Source of the DNA: Actinomycetes bacterium | GTDB lineage: Bacteria; Actinomycetota; Acidimicrobiia; Acidimicrobiales; Bog-793 | Length of the DNA: 35,747 nucleotides | Assembly: GCA_021809425.1 (NCBI GenBank) | Contig: JAKBAA010000032.1 | Span: 1 to 35,747 of the forward strand | Direction of reading: 5' to 3' | The notes under the pieces: model-generated | The model's input: only the letters and a program-made list of their open reading frames with translations | Databases searched by the model: none | Told to the model about the DNA's origin: nothing | Position numbers and translations under genes: made by a program | Shown here: piece after piece, positions 16,428 through 23,715 of the stretch | Position numbering within the stretch: position 1 is the first letter of the stretch | How the letters are laid out: each line of letters starts with the position of its first letter

Positions 16428-16465
16428 CGGCCGCCCCCCTTCCGGCCCGCTCGGGCTCCGGTCGC

Positions 16466-17359
16466 TCACTGGACCCCCCACCGGGCGCGCAGGCCGTCGC
16501 CGAGGGTGTTGAGGGCGATCACGGTGACGAGCAGGAGGATGCTCGGCACGAGGATCAGCCGGGGCTGGGTCGACATGACCTGCTGACCGTCGGCGATCAT
16601 GTTGCCCCAGCTCGGGCCCGGCGGCGGGATGCCGTAGCCGAAGAAGCTGAGGGTGGCCTCGATGATGATGGCCACACCGGCGTTGAGCAGGGCGAAGGTG
16701 AGCAGGCCGGGCGCCACGTTCGGGACGATGTGGCGCATGATCGACCGCCACCGCTTCGTCCCGGTGAGGTGCGCCGCCACCACGAAGGTCTGCTCCTTCA
16801 GGCTGAGCGTGGCCGCCCGGGCGAGCCGGGCGAAGGCCGGGATGAAGAAGATGGACAGCGCCCAGATGATGTTGAGCTCGCCCTGCCCGAGCCCCTCGAG
16901 GAGGGTCAGCGCCAGGATGAAGGCGGGGATGGCGAGGAGGACGTCGAGCAGGCGCATCACGACCGCCTCGGCGATGCCGCCCAGGTAGGTGGACACGATG
17001 CCGATCATCGTCCCGACGACCCCGCCCACGACCTGGGTGGCCGCGGCCACCTCGAACGAGACCCGCCCGCCGTAGAGCAGCCGGGCCAGGATGTCGTTGC
17101 CGACCGTGTCCGTCCCGAGGAGGTGGCCGGGGGCGCCGATGCCGAGGGAGGCGTCGAGGATGCTGCCGCCCACCGGCTGCGGCACCGGGTAGACGACCGG
17201 CCACACGAAGCAGGCCAGCACGAGCAGCAGCAGGAACCCGCCCGGGATGTACACGTCGAGCGAGCGCACCCAGCTGGCCCGCCGCCGCCGTGCCATCGGC
17301 GGCGGGATCAACGCCCCGAGCTGGCCTGCGGCGATCGGGTCAGACGGAAGAACGGCCAT
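16466..17359 (-). CDS. dppC: Oligopeptide/dipeptide ABC importer permease (DppC-like)
   Basis: A 297-residue inner-membrane permease. A first membrane segment (GGFLLLLVLACFVW) is followed by a periplasmic part with HLLGTDTVGNDILARLLYGG, the standard OppC/DppC motif, and then a five-helix BPD domain. The coupling EAA loop reads VAAHLTGTKRWRSIMRHIVP. The late segment EATLSFFGYGIPPPGPSWGN is nearly invariant in this family. ATG 17359 overlaps the DppB-like gene by 20 bases. It pairs with that protein to form the channel. Confidence 0.93.
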   Translation of the reverse strand: MAVLPSDPIAAGQLGALIPPPMARRRRASWVRSLDVYIPGGFLLLLVLACFVWPVVYPVPQPVGGSILDASLGIGAPGHLLGTDTVGNDILARLLYGGRVSFEVAAATQVVGGVVGTMIGIVSTYLGGIAEAVVMRLLDVLLAIPAFILALTLLEGLGQGELNIIWALSIFFIPAFARLARAATLSLKEQTFVVAAHLTGTKRWRSIMRHIVPNVAPGLLTFALLNAGVAIIIEATLSFFGYGIPPPGPSWGNMIADGQQVMSTQPRLILVPSILLLVTVIALNTLGDGLRARWGVQ

Positions 17360-18392
17360 GGCGGATCCTTGGGTCGAGCACCCCGTAGGTGACGTCGATG
17401 AGCAGGTTGACGAGGACGACGATGCCGGCGAGCACGAGCACGATGCCCTCGAGCAACGGTGCGTCCCGGTCGTTGACAGCGGTGAGCAGCGCCTGGCCGA
17501 CGCCGGGGAGGCCGAAGATCTCCTCGACGATGACGGTGAGCCCGAACAGCAGCGCCACCTGCAGGCCGAAGATCGTCACGATGCCGAGCATCGAGTTGCG
17601 CAGGGCGTGCCGGGTCAGCTGCGCCCAGCGCGACAGGCCCTTCGCCCGGGCCGTCACGATGTACTCCTGGGAGTCCATCTGCTCGATCAGGTCGGCCCGC
17701 AGCAGCCGGGCCACGAACATGGCGAGCGGGATGGCGATCGTCATGACGGGGAGCACGAGGTAGCGGGCGTTCTGGCCGATGCTCTGGCTGAGCGGCGTCC
17801 AGCCGAGGGCCGGCAGCACGTTCCAGATGTCCGAGAACAGCAGCACGAGCAGCAGGGCGAACACGAACTGGGCGATCGAGATGCCGCCCATCGACAGGAT
17901 CGTCGTGACCCGGTCGAAGATGCCCCGGGGCTTGCGGGCCGCCAGCGTGGCCATCGGGACGGCGATGAGCATCGTGACGACGACCGACACGACGACGAGC
18001 TCGAAGGTCACCGGGAGGCGCTGGCCGAGGATCGAGCTGACCGACTGGCCGTTCGCCAGCGAGGCGCCGAGGTTGCCCGAGAGCACTCCGGTGAACCAGT
18101 GCCAGTAGCGGGTGAGGAACGGCTCGTTCAGGTGGAGCTTGATCTCCAGCTGGTGCACCTCGGCCGGGGTGGCGTTGGCCCCGAGCAGCTGCGAGGCGGC
18201 GTCCCCGGGGAGCAGGTTGAGGAACAGGTAGGTGAGGAAGGTCACCCCCCACAGCACCGGGATGGCCTGCAGCAGGCGGCGGCCGGTCAGACGGAGCGAC
18301 GGCGAGGCGACGAACGACGCCCACTTGCCGATGTGCTCGTCGCCTGCCGGGGCTTCGAGGTTGGTCGGGGAGGGTGCGAGAACCGCGCTCAT
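17340..18392 (-). CDS. dppB: Oligopeptide/dipeptide ABC importer permease (DppB-like)
   Basis: A 350-residue permease with a cytoplasmic N-terminus and first helix LLQAIPVLWGVTFLTYLFLN, a periplasmic loop, then the BPD domain starting near QRLPVTFELVVVSVVVT. The coupling loop YIVTARAKGLSRWAQLTRHA and the closing FGLPGVGQALLTAVNDRD segment are hallmarks of DppB/OppB. It begins at ATG 18392, 165 bases after the binding-protein stop. That gap holds a strong hairpin (18487-18510), suggesting lower expression of the membrane part than of the binding protein. Confidence 0.93.
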   Translation of the reverse strand: MSAVLAPSPTNLEAPAGDEHIGKWASFVASPSLRLTGRRLLQAIPVLWGVTFLTYLFLNLLPGDAASQLLGANATPAEVHQLEIKLHLNEPFLTRYWHWFTGVLSGNLGASLANGQSVSSILGQRLPVTFELVVVSVVVTMLIAVPMATLAARKPRGIFDRVTTILSMGGISIAQFVFALLLVLLFSDIWNVLPALGWTPLSQSIGQNARYLVLPVMTIAIPLAMFVARLLRADLIEQMDSQEYIVTARAKGLSRWAQLTRHALRNSMLGIVTIFGLQVALLFGLTVIVEEIFGLPGVGQALLTAVNDRDAPLLEGIVLVLAGIVVLVNLLIDVTYGVLDPRIRHGRSSV

Positions 18393-18486
18393 CGATCGCC
18401 CCTCCTGGTCAGCTGCATCCCACTCACCGCCTGCCCACCGTCTCCTGCCATCGTGCCGCGTCGAGGCGGCGCCGGCCAGACCGGAA

Positions 18487-18510
18487 CGCCGGGTGCTCCC
18501 GCACCCGGCG
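18487..18510 (-). terminator. Intercistronic GC hairpin after the binding-protein gene
   Basis: CGCCGGGTGC (18487-18496) and GCACCCGGCG (18501-18510) form a perfect 10-bp stem with a four-base loop in the minus-strand transcript. It lies 47 bases after the binding-protein stop. No U-run follows, so it is more likely an attenuator or mRNA 3'-end stabiliser than a full terminator. Confidence 0.6.
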
Positions 18511-18557
18511 TGCCGGCCGGCCGTCCTTGCTTACTTCGTTTCTCCGAGCTTTGCTCG

Positions 18558-20246
18558 CTACTTGGCGTAGCCGTACTGCCAGAGGATCGTCGGGTTGACC
18601 GACACCGTCGGCAGCGGCGTCGACAGGCCGGGCGCACCGTCACCCTTCACCACGACGTTGTGGCCGTCGAGGGCGAACAGGAACGGGCCCCAGGCGTTGC
18701 GGGCGATCGACTCGGCCGCCGCGTTGTAGTACGTCTGGCGAGCCTTGGCGCTCGACGAGTTGGCCGCGTCGTTGAGCAGCGTGTCGAGCTGGGCGCTCTT
18801 CACACCGGTGAACGGCGAGGTCGAGCAGAACCGGAAGCACACGCCCACGCCCGAGGCCGGGTCCCATGCACCGGCCGTCTGCAGGCCGATCGTCCACTTG
18901 CCGCCCTCGAAGGCGCTGACGAGCTGCGGCAGGTCGTAGGCGGCGAGGGTGACCTTCATCCCGACCGCCTGGAACTCGCTCTGCAGCGCCTCGTTCATCG
19001 TGATCGCCAGCGGTGCGTTGATCGTGAACAGCGTGAAGCTCAGCCCGCCGAGCTGCTTCACGATCGCCGCTGCCTTGGACGGGTCGTAGCCGAGGTAGCC
19101 GGGCACCGTCTTCTCGTAGAAGAGCCCGGCCGGGGCCTCGAACGACTGCCCGCAGGGGTTCTGGTTCTGGAACAGCTTCTGGTCGATCAGCTGGCAGTTG
19201 ATCGCGTAGTAGATCGCCTGCCGCGCCTTCAGGTTGTTGAAGGGCGCGATCTGGGTGTTCAGCTGGAGGTCGTACGGCGAGGTCGACGGCTCCTGCACCG
19301 TGTCGAACTGCGCCTTGAACGCCGGCACCAGCTGCGGCGTCGCCAGGCCCTCGTAGCCCTGGCCGGTGCCCGCCTTCATCGCCTCGAGCGCCGCCTCGTC
19401 GTTGGCGACCACCTTGAAGGTGATCCCGTTGAGGTAGGGCAGGCCCTTCATGAAGTAGTGCGGGTTCCGCTTGAGGACGAGCTGGTTGCTCGTCGTGTCG
19501 GACACCACCTCGAACGGGCCGGCGCCCACCGGCTTCAGGCCGAAGGCCGTCTTGCCCATCTTCTGGACGGCCGTCGGCGAGACGATGTAGTTGAGGATGT
19601 CCCCGCCCTGCAGCTCGTCGATGAAGGCCGCGTTCGTGTAGTCGAACGTGATGTTCACCTGGTACGGGCCGACCGTCGTGACGACCGGGTTGCCCTTCTG
19701 GGCCGACTCGAAGATCGGCTTGGACGACGACGGGCTGTTGAAGTCCCGGATCCAGTTCCACTTGACGGCCGCCGACGTGAGCGACGTGCCGTCAGAGAAC
19801 TTGATGCCGTGGCGCAGGAACACCTCGACCGTCTTGCCACTGTTCGTGTACTTGTACCCGGTTGCGATGTCCGGCAGCATCTGGCCGTTCGGCCCGAGGT
19901 CGAACAGCTGGCCGAAGATGGCGTCCATGAAGCTCAGGTCGGCGCCGGCCGTGTTGCTGTTGGCAGGGTCCAGCGAGTTCCAGCTGCCGACGAAGCCGGC
20001 GCCCTCGAGGATCGTCAGGGTCCCGCCGTGGTGCGGGTTGGCCGGGATGCCCAGCTGACTGTTCGTCGGCTGCGGCAGGCTGGCCGTGTTGACGCTCGAC
20101 GCCCGCTTGCCGGCGGCCGAGGCCGTCCCGGCGCCGGCGACGCCGACGAGCAGGCCGGCTGCTGCCAGCGCGCTCGTCGAGGCGACGAGCCGTGCCTTAC
20201 GGCGGCGACGGCGCGCCACGCTCGGCTCTTCCACTCCGCTGATCAT
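18558..20246 (-). CDS. Family 5 extracellular solute-binding protein of the oligopeptide importer
   Basis: A 562-residue secreted binding protein (SBP_bac_5). The N-terminus is basic (ARRRRRKARL) followed by STSALAAAGLLVGVAGAG and an ASA-AG type signal peptidase I site near residue 45. No lipobox cysteine is visible, unusual for a Gram-positive binding protein. The mature chain has GGTLTILEGAG, then SLDPANSN, LPDIATGYKYTNSGKTVEVF, LRHGIKFSDGTSLTSAAVKW and RQAIYYAINCQLIDQ, all standard for DppA/OppA-type proteins. ATG 20246 has an AGGGGGGAA ribosome site. It heads the transporter genes. The ligand cannot be deduced. Confidence 0.92.
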   Translation of the reverse strand: MISGVEEPSVARRRRRKARLVASTSALAAAGLLVGVAGAGTASAAGKRASSVNTASLPQPTNSQLGIPANPHHGGTLTILEGAGFVGSWNSLDPANSNTAGADLSFMDAIFGQLFDLGPNGQMLPDIATGYKYTNSGKTVEVFLRHGIKFSDGTSLTSAAVKWNWIRDFNSPSSSKPIFESAQKGNPVVTTVGPYQVNITFDYTNAAFIDELQGGDILNYIVSPTAVQKMGKTAFGLKPVGAGPFEVVSDTTSNQLVLKRNPHYFMKGLPYLNGITFKVVANDEAALEAMKAGTGQGYEGLATPQLVPAFKAQFDTVQEPSTSPYDLQLNTQIAPFNNLKARQAIYYAINCQLIDQKLFQNQNPCGQSFEAPAGLFYEKTVPGYLGYDPSKAAAIVKQLGGLSFTLFTINAPLAITMNEALQSEFQAVGMKVTLAAYDLPQLVSAFEGGKWTIGLQTAGAWDPASGVGVCFRFCSTSPFTGVKSAQLDTLLNDAANSSSAKARQTYYNAAAESIARNAWGPFLFALDGHNVVVKGDGAPGLSTPLPTVSVNPTILWQYGYAK

Positions 20247-20331
20247 GGTGTTCCCCCCTGTGGCTCTCATGATGGGTCCGCAAACCTCCGTCGCGGTGGT
20301 TGGGTTGGGTCTGGTGCTGCTCTCGTGCCTC

Positions 20332-20367
20332 GGGACGGCGCCGTCGCCCCTCACCCGGCGCCGTCCC
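20332..20367 (-). terminator. Large GC hairpin between dehydrogenase copy 2 and the binding-protein gene
   Basis: GGACGGCGCC (20333-20342) is exactly repeated in reverse complement at 20357-20366. One more pair on each side makes a stem of 12 bp with a 12-base loop. In the minus transcript it begins about 30 bases after the dehydrogenase stop. No U-tract is present. It is probably a terminator or processing site separating the dehydrogenase message from the transporter message. Confidence 0.55.
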
Positions 20368-20396
20368 CCGAGGAACGCCTTGTCGCACGCCGGCCG

Positions 20397-21509
20397 TCAG
20401 GCGTCGAAGATGACCACGCCTCGGATGTTCTTGCCGTCGAGCATGTCCTGGTAGCCCTGGTTGATCTGCTCCAGCTGGTAGCGCCGGGTGATGAGCTCGT
20501 CGAGCTTCAGGTCCCCCGCCTTGTACAGCCCGAGCAGGCGCGGGATGTCGTAGAGCGGGTTGGCCGACCCGAAGATGGTCCCCTGGATCCGCTTCTGCCA
20601 GCCGGTGATGGCGGCGCTGTTCTGGACGATCGTCATGTCGCCCATCACCGGGATGCCGGTGATCGTGACCGTGCCGCCCTTACCGGTCAGCTCGATGCCG
20701 AAGTCGACGACCTCCCGGGTCATCACCCCGACGGTCAGGATGACGTGGTCGGCCCCCTGGCCCCACGTCAGCTCCTTCACCGCCTCCCGCACCTCGTCGT
20801 AGTCGCCGAAGGTGTGGGTGGCCCCGAGCTTGGCCGCCATCTCGAGCTTGAATGGGACCAGGTCGACGGCGATCACGTCGCGGGCGCCTGCCATCCGGGC
20901 GCCCTGCACGGCGTTGATGCCGACCCCGCCGATCCCGACGACCACCACCGTCTCCCCGGCGCGCACCCCCGAGGCGTACACCGCCGAGCCCCAACCGGTG
21001 GTCACCCCGCAGCCGACCAGCGCTGCCACGTCGAACGGGACGTCCTCGGGCACCTTCGTCACCGACCACTCCGACAGCACCGCCCGCTCCGAGAACGTCC
21101 CGAGGCAGCACAGCCCGCCGATGTCCTGGCCGTTCTCGTGGAACCGGAACGTGCCGTCCGGCAGGCAGCCGATGCCGGCGTTGAGCCCCTTGTTGCACAG
21201 GCTGGACCGGCCGGTCTGGCAGTAGCGGCAGGTGCCGCACACCGGGATGAACGAGCACACGACGTGGTCGCCGACTGCCACCCGGTCGACGCCGTTGCCG
21301 ACCGCCTCGACGATGCCGGCGCCCTCGTGGCCGCCGACCATCGGCACCCGGCCGCGGGAGTCCCCCGAGCGGACATGCTCGTCCGAATGGCACAGGCCTG
21401 CGGCGTGGAACCGGACGAGGACCTCGTGGTCCTTCGGCCCGTCCAGGTCGATCTCGACGATGTCCCAGGGCTTGCCCTGCTCGTGCAGGACCGCAGCGAC
21501 CGTCTTCAT
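20397..21509 (-). CDS. NDMA-dependent (mycofactocin-type) zinc alcohol dehydrogenase, copy 2
   Basis: A 370-residue paralogue of the dehydrogenase at 13168-14271. Motifs: GLCHSDEHVRSGD, GGHEGAGIVEAVGNGV, the structural zinc loop CGTCRYCQTGRSSLC, and GIGGVGINAVQGARMAG for NAD binding. The C-termini of the two copies are nearly parallel (GYQDMLDGKNIRGVVIFDA here, GYQDMMDGKNLRGVIVHEH there). Start ATG 21509 (MKTVAAVLHEQG) follows a GAGGTGGT stretch. Family members keep NAD bound and need mycofactocin for turnover in vivo. No mft genes are in this window. Confidence 0.92.
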   Translation of the reverse strand: MKTVAAVLHEQGKPWDIVEIDLDGPKDHEVLVRFHAAGLCHSDEHVRSGDSRGRVPMVGGHEGAGIVEAVGNGVDRVAVGDHVVCSFIPVCGTCRYCQTGRSSLCNKGLNAGIGCLPDGTFRFHENGQDIGGLCCLGTFSERAVLSEWSVTKVPEDVPFDVAALVGCGVTTGWGSAVYASGVRAGETVVVVGIGGVGINAVQGARMAGARDVIAVDLVPFKLEMAAKLGATHTFGDYDEVREAVKELTWGQGADHVILTVGVMTREVVDFGIELTGKGGTVTITGIPVMGDMTIVQNSAAITGWQKRIQGTIFGSANPLYDIPRLLGLYKAGDLKLDELITRRYQLEQINQGYQDMLDGKNIRGVVIFDA

Positions 21510-21692
21510 GCCCACCACCTCGTAGCCTCGCCGGGCGCCGTGCACCCCGACGTCCCACGTCGCTCGGCACCAAGGATGCGCCCCCCGGCTCCGGCGAACC
21601 CGTCACCACGCACTGCCGCCACGGCGCCCCCCTCCCCGCCGCACCTGGCGCTCCTCGGCTCCAGGTGCGGGGCCGGGGCGCTGCGCCTCGTC

Positions 21693-21722
21693 ACGGTAGA
21701 GCACTTCATCGCTACTTCGCAA
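21693..21722 (-). promoter_or_regulatory. Candidate sigma-70-type promoter for dehydrogenase copy 2
   Basis: On the minus strand TTGCGA (21717-21722) and TACCGT (21693-21698) are spaced by 18 bases, matching the TTGACA / TAnnnT pattern. This would give a leader of about 175 bases before ATG 21509. By eye only; other sites are possible. Confidence 0.3.
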
Positions 21723-21824
21723 CGCGCCTGATTGTTCGCATGGCGAAAAAACGACCCGGACGGTGCGCCGCTCGACGGCCCTCCGTCATCTTCTCGCAAT
21801 CGACCTCCGACGGACAGGCCCCGC

Positions 21825-21830
21825 TATCGT
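21825..21830 (+). promoter_or_regulatory. Candidate -10 element for a leaderless methyltransferase transcript
   Basis: TATCGT lies seven bases before GTG 21838, so transcription would start at or next to the start codon. A weak -35 (TCGACC, 21800-21805) is 19 bases upstream. There is no Shine-Dalgarno sequence before GTG 21838, which also fits leaderless translation, common in actinobacteria. Confidence 0.35.
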
Positions 21831-21837
21831 CCGCCGT

Positions 21838-22452
21838 GTGGACCACAACGACTGGGACGCCCGCTATGCCGCCGCCGACCTCGTCTGGTCGGCCGAGCCC
21901 AACCGATGGGTCGAGGAGGAGGTGGCCGACCTGCCACCGGGCCGGGCCGTCGACCTGGCCGCCGGCGAGGGTCGCAACAGCCTGTGGATGGCCGGGCTCG
22001 GCTGGCACGTGACCACCGTCGACTTCTCGCCGGTCGCCATCGACAAGGCCCGCCGGCTCGCCGAGACGCTCGTGCCGGAGGCGGCCGCTCGCCTCACCTT
22101 CGTCGTCGGCGACGTCCGCGACGAGCTCGTCGAGCCGGCTGCCTTCGACCTCGCCCTCCTCTGCTACCTGCAGGTGCCCGAGGCCGACCGCCGCCTCGCC
22201 CTCGCCCGGGCCGCCACCGCCCTGCGTCCCGGCGGCTGCCTGCTCGTCGTCGGCCACGCCGCCGCCAACGTCACCGACGGCACCGGCGGACCGCAGGACC
22301 CGGCGGTCTGCTACGACCCTGACCAGCTCGTCCACGAGCTGCCCGCCGAGCCGGCCCTCGAGCTCGAGCGCGCCGAGCTCGTCCGCCGCCCCGTCGAAGG
22401 GGCCCCGCGCGCCGCCCTCGACACCATCGTGCGCGCCCGCCGCCCCGCCTGA
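21838..22452 (+). CDS. Class I SAM-dependent methyltransferase
   Basis: A 204-residue protein from GTG 21838 (DHNDWDARYAAADLVWSAEP). Motif I is AVDLAAGEGRNSLWMAGLGW (SAM-binding glycine loop), motif II VTTVDFSPVAIDKARRLAE, motif IV FDLALLCYLQVPEADRR, and the following strand has LRPGGCLLVVGH. It resembles the TehB/UbiE-like small methyltransferases common in actinobacteria. In-frame codons upstream to 21763 look non-coding, and no ribosome site marks an earlier start. Substrate unknown. It is the only plus-strand protein gene in this half of the window. Confidence 0.88.
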   Translation: MDHNDWDARYAAADLVWSAEPNRWVEEEVADLPPGRAVDLAAGEGRNSLWMAGLGWHVTTVDFSPVAIDKARRLAETLVPEAAARLTFVVGDVRDELVEPAAFDLALLCYLQVPEADRRLALARAATALRPGGCLLVVGHAAANVTDGTGGPQDPAVCYDPDQLVHELPAEPALELERAELVRRPVEGAPRAALDTIVRARRPA

Positions 22453-22569
22453 GCAGCCCGTCCACGAACCCTCTCCACTTCGCCTAACATCGCGTCGTCC
22501 CGCTGGGGCGGCGTGCTCTCCTGCGCCGCACCCGAGGGTGTCCGAGCGGCCGCCACCGGTGGTCGCCTT

Positions 22570-22647
22570 GGACCTGTGGTGCAGCTCGGAGTGCACGCCG
22601 GCCTGTCAAGCCGGAGGTCGCGGGTTCAAATCCCGTCAGGTCCGCCA
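22570..22647 (+). tRNA. tRNA-Asp (anticodon GTC), CCA encoded
   Basis: Acceptor GGACCTG (22570-22576) pairs with CAGGTCC (22637-22643), discriminator G, then an encoded CCA (22645-22647). The anticodon stem CCGGC/GCCGG encloses loop CTGTCAA with anticodon GTC. The T arm is GCGGG TTCAAAT CCCGT. TAACAT at 22485-22490 could be its promoter -10. Confidence 0.96.
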
Positions 22648-22706
22648 GCGAGCCGAACGACGTAGCATGGTGGCCGGCGCCACCGCTACGGCGGCGGCAC
22701 GTGCAG

Positions 22707-22779
22707 GGTCGGGTAGCTCAGTTGGCAGAGCGCGCGCCTGAAAAGCGCGAGGTCACCGGATCGACGCCGGTTCCGACCA
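22707..22779 (+). tRNA. tRNA-Phe (anticodon GAA)
   Basis: Acceptor GGTCGGG (22707-22713) pairs with TCCGACC (22772-22778), discriminator A, and no CCA is encoded (CCG follows). The anticodon stem CGCGC/GCGCG holds loop CTGAAAA with GAA. The T stem ACCGG/CCGGT encloses ATCGACG, where the usual T54 is A. TAGCAT at 22663-22668 is a possible -10 of its own. Confidence 0.94.
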
Positions 22780-22788
22780 CCGAATCTC

Positions 22789-22804
22789 CCCCGCTCAGGC
22801 GGGG
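22789..22804 (+). terminator. GC hairpin just after tRNA-Phe
   Basis: CCCCGC and GCGGGG form a 6-bp stem with loop TCAG, nine bases past the mature tRNA-Phe end. No U-run follows. It is plausible as a terminator or 3'-processing boundary of the tRNA transcript. Confidence 0.4.
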
Positions 22805-22972
22805 TGCTCCCGCGAGGGCCACCGTCGAGCCCCGGCAGGGTGGTCACGAAACTGAGAAGGTCCAGGTAGATGGCCCACGTCTCGGAGTGGAGCGGACTCC
22901 TTTCGAGCATTCTTGGTGTCTCCGTGCACGTTCTGCAACCGGGCAGTCGAGCTGCCGGACAGCAGGGAACGT

Positions 22973-23296
22973 GCCCGAACCGGTGCGGGTGTAGCCGATG
23001 GTGTCGCCGGCCACCCAGCGGCCCTCGTCGAGACGGTCGATCCTGCGGGCTAGGGCCACACCGAGGGCCTGCTCGGTGAGCGCTGCCATCTGCGGCGGCC
23101 GCAGACCGGCTCGCAGCCGGCTGGGCATCCACCCGAGGACCGGGTCGACCAGGTACAGCTTGGGTTGTGAACCGGCGACGAGGCGGCCGCCGCCGTCGTG
23201 GTGGCGGCACCACAGCGCACCGAATCCCGAGACGAGACGGTTGAGCCGTCCGGCGGTGACGGCCCGGGTCCAGCCGAGCGCCTCAGCGGCGCTCGC
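22973..23296 (-). pseudogene. Fragment of an AAA-type ATPase with DUF4143-like tail
   Basis: In the minus frame about 108 residues look like a genuine protein: [19 protein letters not shown], then [18 protein letters not shown], then [20 protein letters not shown] and [17 protein letters not shown]. This recalls the C-terminal part of actinobacterial AAA ATPases with a DUF4143-like domain (recognised from memory, not searched). No Walker motifs, start codon or N-terminal domain are present. The homology stops at TGSG, where the family normally continues toward a nuclease-like tail. It is therefore a truncated remnant lying tail to tail with an aldo/keto reductase fragment. Confidence 0.5.
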
Positions 23297-23555
23297 CCAG
23301 CTCGCGGCGGAGGCAGGGCTCAGCTTGATCCAGCTCGCCCTCGCCTTCGTCCTCCGCCACCCGGCGATCAGCTCGACGATCATCGGGCCACGCACCATGG
23401 AGCACCTCGAGGGCCAGCTCTCCGCCGTCGGCGTGAGCCTCGGCGACGACCTGCTCGACGCCGTCGACGCCGTCGTCGCCCCCGGCGTCACCCTCAATCC
23501 GGCCGACGACGGCTGGGTACCGCCCTCCCTCGCCCCGGCCGCCCGCCGGCGCTGA
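23285..23555 (+). pseudogene. C-terminal fragment of an aldo/keto reductase
   Basis: The plus frame from about 23285 to TGA 23553-23555 encodes [20 protein letters not shown], then [20 protein letters not shown], then [20 protein letters not shown] and [15 protein letters not shown]. This is the last quarter of an aldo/keto reductase, including the NADPH-binding IIGPRT motif. Everything N-terminal, including the catalytic Tyr/Asp/Lys/His residues, is missing, and upstream sequence in this frame is unrelated. It is a remnant of a deletion or recombination next to the tRNA pair. Confidence 0.75.
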
Positions 23556-23659
23556 CCCGAGAGGAAGCGCCTGCAACGCTCTGCAACGACACCGACCGGC
23601 ACGCCCCCCGGGGCCCGGCGGAGCACGAACCGGTCGACCACCCGGAACCCGGGGCGCCG

Positions 23660-23715
23660 GGCGTCAGGCGTCAGGCGTCAGGCGTCAGGCGTCGGGGCGT
23701 CAGGGTCAGGCGTCC
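23660..23715. repeat. GGCGTCA heptanucleotide tandem array
   Basis: Four exact GGCGTCA copies run from 23660 to 23687, followed by degenerate copies to about 23715. The array covers the stop codon and last codons of the VOC domain. Because the unit is 7 bp, copy-number change would shift the frame and alter the C-terminus. Confidence 0.9.

Larger units (their letters stand above)
21510..21837. other. Divergent intergenic region between dehydrogenase copy 2 and methyltransferase
   Basis: About 330 bases with no gene I believe. It contains a candidate minus-strand promoter (21693-21722) and a candidate plus-strand promoter whose -10 element lies directly before the methyltransferase start. The segment 21715-21760 is locally AT-richer than its surroundings, as expected of a promoter region. 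Confidence 0.5.

Noticed and set aside
17247-21731. A 1,494-codon open frame on the plus strand
   Set aside because: It lies antisense to the permease, binding-protein and dehydrogenase genes. It is a by-product of extreme GC content, with Arg/Asp/His-rich low-complexity translation and no domains.
22686-23213. A 175-codon minus-strand frame crossing tRNA-Phe
   Set aside because: It runs antisense through the tRNA, and its product has no recognisable features.
22780-23677. Integrated mobile element next to the tRNAs
   Set aside because: I could not find an integrase, transposase or duplicated tRNA end, so only gene remnants are reported.
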